NCBI RefSeq assembly: GCF_000350225.1
Contig: NW_005179217.1
Coordinates: 39,295 to 103,294, forward strand
Reading direction: 5' to 3'
Origin: Chondrus crispus
Lineage: Eukaryota; Rhodophyta; Florideophyceae; Gigartinales; Gigartinaceae
DNA length: 64,000 bases
In this document: in pieces, positions 55,977 to 64,000 of the stretch
Position numbering within the stretch: position 1 is the stretch's first letter
How the letters are laid out: each line of letters opens with the position of its first letter
Program-made: the position numbers and the translations under genes
The notes under the pieces: generated by a model
Database searches by the model: none
Told to the model about the DNA's origin: nothing
Seen by the model: only the letters and a program-made list of their open reading frames with translations

Positions 55977-56054
55977 CTCGACGCGTTCGGACGCGGAGGA
56001 AAGCGACGATCTTCTCGTGTCGATCTGCGAGGGTCCTCTAGGTCGGGAGACCAC

Positions 56055-56685
56055 TGTACCATAAACACCCCCAGCGGTGAAGGTGTGTTGCTAACAGTCC
56101 AACGGTGACCCTTGATCGGCGGAAGACGGGGCACTCCTCCTGCTCACGGAACTGGGCACGGGCCCGGTAGCAGTGTGGTAGAGCGGGTCGGGGTAGGTCG
56201 CGCGCACGCACGAGCGGATCGACGCCTCGACGCCCCGGAGCAGCGCTGGGTGACGTACCAGCGCTGACGGGCGGAGGCGGATCTCGGCTCGCTCGCGTGT
56301 CGCGCAACCCGACCCGTGCCGGTCCCTAACTAAAATGCGCGCGAAGGTGTCGCGCTAGTTAGAGTAAGCTGGAGGGTTTCGCCGCCGTCGTGGATCGTGA
56401 CCAAGCTCCCTTGGTCCTCTCCCCGCCGGCGCCCTTCCTCCTATTTAATATACAAATCGAAGTTATCATACTACAGTACAGTATCGTGCTACTGTACCAG
56501 TGCGGGTCGTCCCGCACTGTAATACTGTCAGCCATCGCGCTGACAGCACACGGGTCGTACACGTGTGCTGGCGCGCGCGCTGTAAGATATGCCCGCGCGC
56601 ACGCTGTAAGGTCCGTACCTTACAGCGAGATCTAGATCTAATTGCAAATCTAATGTACACAGTAGTCGTTGGCAATTATGCCACA
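56055..56685 (-). repeat. Gypsy 5' LTR (631 bp)
   Basis: Partner of the split LTR at 36540-42848, with scattered substitutions. The U3 hairpin array is at 56498-56639, less perfect than in the other LTR. Confidence 0.9.
56441..56453 (-). promoter_or_regulatory. TATA box of the Gypsy LTR
   Basis: The minus strand reads TATATTAAATAG, about 235 bp into the LTR and just downstream of the hairpin array. The same sequence occurs in the other LTR at 36925-36937. Confidence 0.55.
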
Positions 56686-57976
56686 CCGTGCATCTTTGAA
56701 TGATCCTCGAACCGAGCAGGTCGTTCCGTCGGGCAACATAGCTACACTGGAGAATGAAAATGCCGCCCATCCCGATACACGTACAGGCTCGTTCAATCGT
56801 GAGAACCAAGGCATCAGACATTCTCCTCGTCGTTCTGAGGTTCGCCGGTTGTCAACTGACGATCCTGAAGATGTGAATGAGGGCGATTTCAATGACTCTC
56901 GTAAGGCTACGAATGTCTTTCACTATTTCAAGGACAGCAAGTTTACTGGAGATTTGTCACAGTCAATTGAAATGACTCTCAGGGACTACAAGGTCTGTGC
57001 TCGCCAGCATCGTCTTAAGCCTCGTCAGAAAGCCGATTTCTTCATTAACGTACTTGCCGGTCCAGCCCGTACATTCTTCTTTAACAATGCTACGGATACT
57101 ATGGGCTTCGAAGAGATGGCGCACATGATGACTCTCGAGTACAACAGCGATGCTCGTCAACTACAAGTTCAAGGGATGCTTGAGACTCTACGCTTGGAAA
57201 CGCATATGTCAGAGCATGATGTTTCAAACCCGTCTGAGGGTCTCACGCAGATAATTGATCTTCTCGAGCGTCTTACCCCGCAGTGCCAACCGCAGTTTCG
57301 TTCCGACGCTAACAAGATAAACTACCTCCGCAAAGCTGTAATGGGATTCTCGTGGGCGATGACCACAATTGGAAACATCATAACTGCTAAATATACGTTT
57401 AGCGGTTTTGTCACAGCTCTAAGGGAGCATCTTCAACTTGAAAGCGAAGTTAAGATGTCGAATACATCCGCAGCGGGTTCACATTTTCTTAAAGATGGTA
57501 CCTATCATCAACAGTATGGGAGACACCCTAAGTTTGTTCAGAAGTATGGTTCTTCTACACGAATGACGTCCAATAATCGAACTCCTCAGTTCTCCGACTC
57601 GTTCTCTGAGAGCCGGTGTAAAGGGATCTGTCATCGCTGCAAACAGAAGTGGAATCCTGGACATCGTTGTCAACAAGGATCCATTCGTAACTACGTCAGA
57701 GATCGACTTAAGAACGGTGATGCCGCTGTTCACATCGTATCAGACCTGGTCCTCCGAATGGAGGGAGACCCGCAGGATGACTCGGTCTCTTCTGACCATG
57801 ATGAAGAAGACACTAACCAGATGGATGTGCGCTTCTGTGGCACTCAGGATGAACTTGCCCTACTTGATGACATGGTGAACGCAGAAGAGACTATCGAAAC
57901 TCGCTTCGTCGATCAAGTTGACAAAGAATGGTTCACCAACACTTTGTCTGCTTCCCTATCTGCGGATAACAGCTGA
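56678..57976 (+). pseudogene. gag: Copia-5 gag, N-terminally truncated, using an ATG in the Gypsy LTR
   Basis: The frame is open from 56669, and its first ATG (56678-56680) lies in the last eight bases of the Gypsy LTR; all following codons are Copia. The capsid-like part aligns with Copia-4 gag. The zinc region reads CHRC ... WNPGHRC, a compact variant in which His and the last Cys are only two apart. The tail is acidic and the frame ends at TGA 57974-57976. Apart from the lost N-terminus there is no internal stop. Pol follows in a different register, so the gag-pol link is broken. Confidence 0.8.
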
Positions 57977-60900
57977 AAGCCGAACCGTCCTTCGGATTTT
58001 GGGGCAGGCGACGATCAATAAAGCCTCGGGATCGCCGCCATTGCAAATGGGCCATGACCTATAGAACGACTCACCCGAGGCGTAAAAAGCCGATATCTAT
58101 TGAAGCTACGTCTGTACACGTTTCTAAGCTCTCCGAGGAGATGAAGCGTATTCGAAGTAGCCGCACTGACACACCAGGATTCTGTGTGGATATCGGTGCT
58201 CCAAAATCCTGTATTGGTCTAAGGGAGCTCAAGTCAGTCTTCCGTCGATTTGGACGTCGTGTCCCTCACCTGAAATGGTCCCCGAACCGTTTCTGATTCG
58301 CAGACACGTCTTACAACTCTCTTGGCAAGGCCTCGCTTCAGCTCGCAACACCACCTGGTAAACCACGCATAGTCGTTGAGATGATGTTGTGAATGCTGAC
58401 ATTCCTGCACTACTTGGTTTGGACGTGCTTGATCGTGAAGCACTTATGGCCGATACGGTAGCTAACAGGTTGACGAGACGTAGCATTGCGCAAAACAAAA
58501 GTTCCTTGTTTTACTTTGACGAATGGCATGTACCTCTGTTACGTTCCAAGAGCGGTCATGTCTACGTCGAAATGGATTGTTCTTCCTCCGTACTGTTTAC
58601 AAGATCGCAACTTGGTAAACTGCATAAGCAGTTTTTCCACCCCTCTGCAGAAACGCTCTTCAATCTGTTGAAGAAAGTACGCCCGGAAGAAACTAGAGCA
58701 GGAACCCTGGGGATCCTTCAAGATCTGTCTAAGCGCTGCGACCCTTGTCAACGTATTCATACTGCTCCTACGCGTTTTAAGGTCTCCTTTGGTGCCGAAA
58801 ATGCCCGTTTCAATGAACATATTCTACTTGACATCGTGACTATTGATAGCAAGCCGGTTCTTCACATCGTAGACGAAGGCACGCGTTTTACCGCAGCTCG
58901 CTTCGTTCCCGACGTATCAACGAACACGATTTGGTCTACCATGTTGGATGCTGGGCTATGATCTACACTGGCCTTCCAAATCGCATACTCGTAGACCAAG
59001 GGACATATTTTGGTGACACCTTTAAAACTCTCAGAGCTCTAGCCAACATTAGTGTTGATAGCACTGGTGTCGAGGCCCATTCAAGTCTGGGGTTGGGAGA
59101 GCGGTACCACCAGCTGCTTCGGCACACATTTCGAAAGATAATGGCCGAGCATCCCAAGATCCCGCCTGCAAGGGCGCTTGCAGCCTCCGTGAAAGCCATG
59201 AACGACACGTTAGGCCCGGAAGGTCTTGTACCATCTGCACTTGTATTCGGAGAGTTCCCGCGTGTGTTTACAAAGTCAGAAACTCCTCCAGAGAGACTCA
59301 CGTTAAGTGAGAGAGCCTCCGTAGCTCAGTCTGCGCGTAAGGAGATGGGGAAGATCATGGCAGAGATGAGAGTCCGCCGAGCGCTGCATCATAAAACGAG
59401 ATCAGCTGCCGATAGATTCTATCAGCCCGGAGACAAAGTGCTCGTCTGGAGGGAGAAGATTGTCAACCATCGCATAGGCGAGTGGCTCGGTCCGTTCACC
59501 GTACTAACAACGGATGAATCAAGGAAACTTGTATACGTTCAGGATGCAAGGATTGGCGCTGTTCGTCATTTTAACGCTGTTCGTCATTTTAACGCTGTGC
59601 AAGTTAAGCGCTATTTGACGTCGGAGACGACATCAGTAAACCTAGCGCACTCCTTCATGAGGGACCTCGGAGGAGCGCTAAGCAAGTTTGGAACGACATC
59701 TGTTGAGGCTGAGACTACTACTGATGTTCTCCTGACGGAAATAATCACCCGTGGTGATCCGAGAGCGTCTTCTCCCGAGATGACCGCCGCCAAGAAGGCT
59801 GAAATCAAGAACCTGCTTGAGCGTGGTACATTCAAAGTGATACTCAAGGAGGAACTTCCGCCGGACGGAAACATCCTCAATGGTCGCTTCGTACTTGCCA
59901 TCAAGTCTACAGACGATGGAAAGATCAAGTACAAAGCCAGATATGTCATCGGTGGCCATCGTAATAAGTACAAAGACTTCATGGTGCATTCTACCTCCAC
60001 CCTGCAGCCACAGTCGATAAGACTCCTTTTTGCTCTTGCAGCAGTCTTTGACTTCGACATCTGCACTTCAGATTTGAGGAAGGCGTACCTTCAGTCCGCT
60101 GAACCATTGGCTAGAGACATTTTCATCCGAAAGCCCGTTCAGGAGTTTGAATTGGATCCGTCACAGTGCTTAAAGCTCCTCAAGCCCCTCTACGGCTTGT
60201 GCGAGTCGGGAGACTTATGGCATGAGACCCTTGCTAAACACCACCGTGAAGAATTAGGAATGAAACCTCTTCGTTTCGATCCTGCCCTATACACGCTCAT
60301 GGAAGATGGGCTGCTCAAAGGACTATCCGGTGGATATGTACATGATCTAATTCGCGCTGGCGACAAGCACTTCAAGCAGCTATCGCAAAAGACGAACGCT
60401 CGATTCGAAATGTCGGAGGATCAGACTTTGCCTTGTTCGTTCACTGGTTTCTCGCTGTCCAAGAACGAGAACGGCGAGGTAGTACAAGACCAACACGAAT
60501 ACCTCCAGAAACTGGAACAACTACCGCTCGAGGCTAGCTATTCACAGTTTAGATCGATGCGCATGAAGCTAGCTTTGCTTGCGAATACACGTTCGGACTG
60601 CTTGTTTGAGATCTCCCAGCTCGCTCAGGTGACAGAGGAGATGTTCCTGCAAGACTCCAAAAGAACGTTGCAGAGATTGAACAAGGCTGTTGCTTTTGCG
60701 ATCGATAATCGCATCCCCCTGCGAATTGCAAAGCTAAACCAAGAGTCTCTCCGAGTAATAGGTTTCGCTGACGCTTCATTTGAAAATAATGCAGACCTCT
60801 CAACACAGCTTGGTCACGTGTGCTTCATCGGGGATGACACAAGAGCAGTTGTCCCTATCTCTTTTAAGTCATACAAGTCGCGACGTGTGACCAGGTCCGC

Positions 60901-61255
60901 CATGGCCGGGGAAGTTATCGCCTTTAGTGATCTATTCGACGTTGCTGCCGTCCTCGCCGCTGAACTCCAGTCATTGGCAGGAGTCAAGGTCCCGGTTCAG
61001 CTTCTCACGGACAGCAAGAGTCTTTTCAATGTCGTTTCAAAAGGGTCTAGGACTTCCGAGAAGAGAATGATGTTGGACATAGCTGCGGAGAGGGAAGGTT
61101 TCCGAGACAAAGTCATATCGGATATTGGCTTCGTGCGCAGTGCTAGTAATATTGCGGACAGATTGACAAAGCCGATGCAGCAAAGGTCGTTGCAAAACAT
61201 GATGCTGTCTGGACGACTTGATGTGACTCCTGAGCAATGGATTGTCCGCAACTAA
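56686..61255 (+). mobile_element. Copia-5, 5'-truncated LTR retrotransposon
   Basis: The 5' LTR, leader and first gag codons are missing, cut off by the Gypsy LTR. Gag and pol follow on the plus strand with several lesions. It is related to Copia-4 over gag, protease and integrase. After the pol stop there is a purine-rich AAAGGACAAGAAA, where a polypurine tract should be, but no partner LTR exists to prove where the 3' LTR lies (a possible one is 61267-62827). Confidence 0.82.
58054..61255 (+). pseudogene. pol: Copia-5 pol with frameshifts and altered catalytic boxes
   Basis: The protease frame (58054 onward) has CVDIGAPKS, with DIG for DTG, and a TGA at 58294-58296. A frameshift leads to the integrase part (58389-58961, with QFFHP and CDPCQ). 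A second, one-base shift near 58950 leads to an open frame of about 770 codons to 61255. That frame has the rest of the integrase core (DQGTYF ... GERYH), reverse transcriptase and RNase H. The reverse transcriptase box reads YVHD, losing one catalytic Asp. An exact 18-bp in-frame duplication (RHFNAV twice) sits at 59560-59595. RNase H motifs FADASFENN and LTDSKS are present. This copy cannot polymerise. Confidence 0.88.
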
Positions 61256-61281
61256 AGGACAAGAAATGCATTTACTTGGGC

Positions 61282-62298
61282 TTAACGATCGCGCTGGGAC
61301 ACTACCTTGCGCACTTCGCCAATGCACAGGGCTGTCACTTCCTCGCCACCGCACTTACGCAAGAGGCATTCGCTGAGCCGCATCGGAAAGTCTTCTGCGC
61401 TGTCGATGATAAGCGTACGGCCTGCATCGACGACAAGTGTATGGGATTGGAGGTTAGGCTGAAATACGTGCACAATGTACACCCCGCTGTCACGGCTCGC
61501 TAAGTGCGCAAAAGGATTCTCTTTGAACACTTTTGCATCGCATTTTGGGATCTTGCGCATCTCAATTCCGGTTGCCAGTTCGTGAAGAAGAAGAGTCGCC
61601 TCACGGATCTTTAGAAAATGAGGGCTTTCCTCAAAACAATACTCGTTCACCGCATTAGCGACTTCACGTCCGGAAACAATATCCACGGCGTTCGTGATCG
61701 CGGCTGTCATGCAGTTACTGTCATTCTGCTTAACAAGAACGTCCCCGTACTCAGTGACGAGGTACTGCTGTACTCCGCGGATTTCAGCTCGCTGCCCAGG
61801 GCCGCCAACGGAGATCGCACAACCAGGATTCTCCGCTAACCATGTCAAGGCGGCGTTCTTGAGCCTCCTGCGAACATAGGTGTGATTATGGCGCTTCTTG
61901 CTTGGAATACTGACACGAGAAACAGGGCTCTGAGTCTTCTTCCTGGCTGCCTCTGTGATCGGGCGAGTACGCCAGTTCCCCCCCTTTTGACCGCCGCGGG
62001 TAGACAAGATAATCGTTTGAGAATTTATTTCGTAGTACGACTCGACCCCGGCATCAACAGGTGCGCTCGCATACCACGTTTTTCTCCGCGGCGTCATGCC
62101 ATTTGATGCCATTTCGCTATCGCCGCACACGATAGACTCGATATTGAACGTTTCCATGGTCTCAGCACTCATGCGCTGCGCACGACCCGTGAAATAACCT
62201 CGCTCGGGTCTCGCCGTACTCGCTTCAGCTGTTGCGAACTTCACACTGCTGCGCGTAACTATCTTACCACCTTTGCCCTCACACTGTACTACACGCAT
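61282..62298 (-). CDS. Papain-like cysteine-protease-like protein (unrecognised family)
   Basis: 338 residues from the ATG at 62298. The first 150 residues are basic and Ser/Thr-rich (RRKTWYAS, KKRHNHTYVRRRLK), without membrane segments. The second half looks folded and shows a Gln-Cys-His-Asp order typical of papain-fold peptidases: Gln191 and Cys196 in KQNDSNCMTAAI, His286 in QSHTLVVDA, and Asp299 in LIIDSAED on the next strand. The hydrophobic helix after Cys (ITNAVDIV) fits the active-site helix. I know no named family with this exact sequence. The stop lies only 26 bp from the Copia-5 pol stop, in convergent orientation. A CCAAT motif lies immediately upstream of the ATG. It is intact, so either recently acquired or under selection. 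Protease activity is inference. Confidence 0.6.
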   Translation of the reverse strand: MRVVQCEGKGGKIVTRSSVKFATAEASTARPERGYFTGRAQRMSAETMETFNIESIVCGDSEMASNGMTPRRKTWYASAPVDAGVESYYEINSQTIILSTRGGQKGGNWRTRPITEAARKKTQSPVSRVSIPSKKRHNHTYVRRRLKNAALTWLAENPGCAISVGGPGQRAEIRGVQQYLVTEYGDVLVKQNDSNCMTAAITNAVDIVSGREVANAVNEYCFEESPHFLKIREATLLLHELATGIEMRKIPKCDAKVFKENPFAHLASRDSGVYIVHVFQPNLQSHTLVVDAGRTLIIDSAEDFPMRLSECLLRKCGGEEVTALCIGEVRKVVSQRDR

Positions 62299-62827
62299 AT
62301 TGGTTCACAGGATTAACAATGTTGCCTGAGCGCTAAGGTGAGTCAAGTTCCCCTCGCCACGTGCAGCACAGCGATCCGGAGTCGGAGGGTCGATGGTGTG
62401 GACGAGGCGTCCGATCGGAGGGAGTGTCGTTGATATACGCTCGGCATGCTGATTTCCGTTCACCGCTGACCGGTACTGTAGACCTAATTTTGAGTAAGTT
62501 TTTGCCACGTGCTATTTAATTTATTCAGAATTTAGGATCGAACTGAGCGCGCCGTCGAGCACTCGATGGCCACGCTCGTCGTCCCCACATAAGCGGCAAG
62601 TGAGGCATGATTAGAGAGAGAGGGACAGAATAGAAGTCAGAAGTAAACCATCGGCTTGGTCGTCTTCGCTCGCTAAGGTGCTCCGCCTAGCTTTTCTTTC
62701 TGCCCCCCCGCCCTCTCTCCTTCCTATTCCTCCTCCTGTCTTCGACCCTTCCCGCTCGGGCTCCGCCACAGGATAAATTGTGCTCACGTGCAGCTTCGCG
62801 CGAGCCTACGAACCGCGTTGAACGACA
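62299..62827. promoter_or_regulatory. Upstream region of the protease-like gene
   Basis: No gene. It holds an AT-rich patch (CTATTTAATTTATT near 62511) and a long CT-rich tract (62690-62760). If the LTR interpretation is right, this stretch would drive transcription in both directions. Confidence 0.35.
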
Positions 62828-63216
62828 ATTCTAACAGTCAAATAGTATCCGTTAACTATTTTGGCAAACATAAACTATTTTGGCAACGCACTGCTTCCCT
62901 TTTTTGCCGCACTTTTCCGGAATGGCGATGATGGGCGGCTATCGATCGATATGGAAAAGCATATTACGTTGTAATGGCACGCCACAGCCTGGATTTTTGG
63001 CGGACAAGCGAAAGTAATGGGCTTTCGAATGGCGGTAAAAACAGAAAAGGCGCGCAGGTTGTGATCAGTCACAGCGCTACCAAGGTTAGCAAGTGGCGGG
63101 GGCGGATCTGGGTGACTCGGTTTCGGAAAAGTGCGGCAAAAAGGGGAAGCAGTGCGTTGCCAAAATAGTTTATATTTGCCAAAATAGTTACCGAACTGTT
63201 ATCGCTGTCGAAGTGA
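62828..63216 (+). mobile_element. MITE-like element, copy B (389 bp)
   Basis: Near-identical to 1378-1766, in the same orientation, with the same approximately 67-bp TIRs. Copies differ by a handful of substitutions. Its left limit coincides with the CGACA end of the upstream segment. Confidence 0.85.
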
Positions 63217-63243
63217 AGGGCGTTCTAGGTGTTTTTAAAAGTC

Positions 63244-63294
63244 GGAAATTTGGAAATCGGAAATTGTACAGCAGGGCACCGATTTCCAATTTCC
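63244..63294. repeat. Imperfect inverted repeat
   Basis: 63244-63260 pairs with 63279-63294 (GGAAAT(T)TGGAAATCGG) with one bulged base and an 18-nt loop. It lies directly after MITE copy B. Confidence 0.7.
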
Positions 63295-63648
63295 ATCTTG
63301 GATCCGGTCCAAAACATTTTGGAAACTTTTTACGGACACCCAATCATGTCGCACTCACGTGGGGAGTATTAGGTTATAGGCTAGGCGTGCTCATACAGTG
63401 TCGTTCCCTGCTTGATTAACGTACCATGCGTGCTCCCTTTCGCCGTCGTCTGGCTCGGTGGGCTTTCCCGATGCGCATACTATCAAAGATCGAAAAGCGA
63501 AGGCCCACCAGGGAGACAATGCAAGTTTTACTGTCTGCAGTCGTGCAAGCGACCATGAGATGCTGTGCTTTCCGTCGACAAGAGATTACAAACACACGAG
63601 AAAACTTTAATCTCAATGCACATATAGCAACTCTTGGTGAAGATCTTT
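63295..63648. other. Intergenic, probable 3' flank of the right-edge gene
   Basis: No separate gene recognised. Confidence 0.45.
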
Positions 63649-63996
63649 TCATAAGATGCGAAGGCGCGGCGCGGCCGGCGCGGCGGAGACCGAGGCCGAG
63701 GTGTAGGCGGCGACGAGGGCGGTGGCGGACAGCGCACGCTGGTGGTCGGATGACGTGGCGATGAGGAACGGAGTGTTGGTGTGGAGGGCCGGGGTGCCGT
63801 CCTCGAACGGGCGCGGAGGCGCAAACGTGGGGCGCTTGCACAGGCGGACCTTGTGCTCCGACGCCGTGTGCGAGGAGCAGCGGCGCGACAGCAACCAGCG
63901 CCCGACCGCCAAGGAGAACCATTCGGACGAACGCGCCGTCACGTCGAAGAGCGCCGACTGGATCGAGTGCTTGTTCACCGAGCTCAACGCGCGGCG
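63649..63996 (-). CDS. 3' end of a host gene running off the window
   Basis: The frame ends at TGA 63649-63651 and has strongly G/C-biased third positions, a sharp change from the transposon-rich sequence to its left. It encodes about 115 residues (SSVNKHSIQSALFDV ... RPTFAPPRPFEDGTP ... SDHQRALSATALVAAY) rich in Ala, Ser, Thr and Pro, with no motif I can name. On the minus strand an in-frame TAG at 63997-63999 stops it, but CTAG at that point could be a splice acceptor, with earlier exons outside the window. The opposite strand shares the same third positions and is also open (63722-64000), so the strand is not certain. I prefer minus on residue composition. Confidence 0.4.
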   Translation of the reverse strand, partial: RRALSSVNKHSIQSALFDVTARSSEWFSLAVGRWLLSRRCSSHTASEHKVRLCKRPTFAPPRPFEDGTPALHTNTPFLIATSSDHQRALSATALVAAYTSASVSAAPAAPRLRIL

Positions 63997-64000
63997 CTAG

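Larger units (their letters stand above)
36540..56685 (-). mobile_element. Gypsy chromovirus hosting two younger insertions
   Basis: The LTRs are 36540-42848 (split by Copia-1) and 56055-56685 (631 bp); removing Copia-1 and one TSD leaves 630 bp in the left LTR. Read on the minus strand they begin TGTGGCATAATTGCC and end in TACA. Gag, protease, reverse transcriptase, RNase H, integrase and a chromodomain follow in order from right to left. A tRNA-like primer site (TGGTCTCCCGACC, offset by one base) lies next to the 5' LTR. The bases outside the two LTRs (GCCTG on the left, CCGTG on the right) do not match, and each side is a different truncated Copia. The element may therefore be a product of recombination rather than one clean insertion. 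Several nonsense changes and a gag-pol gap make it inactive. Confidence 0.85.
61267..62827 (+). repeat. Possible Copia-5 3' LTR containing an antisense gene
   Basis: Inferred only. The left limit follows a purine run after pol. The right limit ends CGACA, as the Copia-2 and Copia-4 LTRs do, and is exactly where the similarity between the two MITE copies begins. A CAGAAGTAAAC block at 62638-62648 resembles one placed about 57 bp after the TATA box in the Copia-4 LTR (near 32750). No second LTR is available for comparison. Confidence 0.3.

Noticed and set aside
32508..61255. Copia-4 and Copia-5 as two halves of one element split by the Gypsy insertion
   Set aside because: Both halves contain gag, protease and integrase, and their sequences differ widely.
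63722..64000. Plus-strand open frame at the right edge
   Set aside because: Shares third codon positions with the minus-strand frame; minus-strand residue composition looks more natural. Kept as an alternative in that entry.

Overview
The window is a eukaryotic, repeat-dominated intergenic block. It contains no operons, ribosome-binding sites, CRISPR arrays, tRNA or rRNA genes that I can recognise. Spliceosomal-type signals, LTR retrotransposons of the Copia and Gypsy (chromodomain) kinds, a PIF/Harbinger-type DDE transposase and a Crypton-like tyrosine recombinase all point to a nuclear genome. The mix of nested, mostly single-exon elements in a medium-GC background fits a red macroalga (a florideophyte such as Chondrus), but that is an inference from general character, not from a search.

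Layout. 1-4.4 kb holds hairpins, MITE-like repeats and no gene. 4.4-6.1 kb is copy A of an unrecognised three-pass membrane protein, broken by one stop codon; copy B lies at 21.4-23.0 kb and is broken by one frameshift. 6.6-7.3 kb holds triplet repeats and a 92/93-bp minisatellite. 7.3-14.86 kb is an AT-rich island, different in composition from its surroundings, with a RING-H2 protein and a Crypton-like recombinase, both on the minus strand. A young Copia element (called Copia-2 here) occupies 14.86-20.80 kb. A heavily deleted chromodomain Gypsy remnant lies at 23.7-25.0 kb. Copia-3, with LTRs of only 112 bp, lies at 26.3-30.9 kb. A TA-flanked 972-bp DNA element lies at 31.5-32.5 kb. Copia-4 (plus strand, decayed) runs from 32.5 kb and is cut at 36,539 by a Gypsy element.

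The Gypsy element (36,540-56,685, minus strand) is the core of the nest. Its 3' LTR carries an intact, very recent Copia-1 (36,975-42,648, identical LTRs, 1,555-codon ORF), and its long 3' non-coding region carries a Harbinger-type transposase gene (46,430-47,773). To its right is Copia-5 (plus strand, 5'-truncated, decayed). Copia-5 is followed at once by an antisense 338-residue reading frame with a papain-like Cys-His-Asp arrangement, possibly inside the Copia-5 LTR. A second copy of the MITE found near the left edge lies at 62.8-63.2 kb. The last 350 bases look like the end of a host gene running off the window.

The genes do not form a pathway; most are parts of selfish elements at different stages of decay. 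The observations I rate highest are: the YR plus GCR1-like gene joined by a phase-compatible intron; the antisense protease-like frame next to or within a Copia LTR; an 8-bp palindrome exactly at the primer-binding position of three Copia elements; the mosaic of identical and divergent tracts in the two membrane-protein copies; and a run of hairpins in the Gypsy U3.
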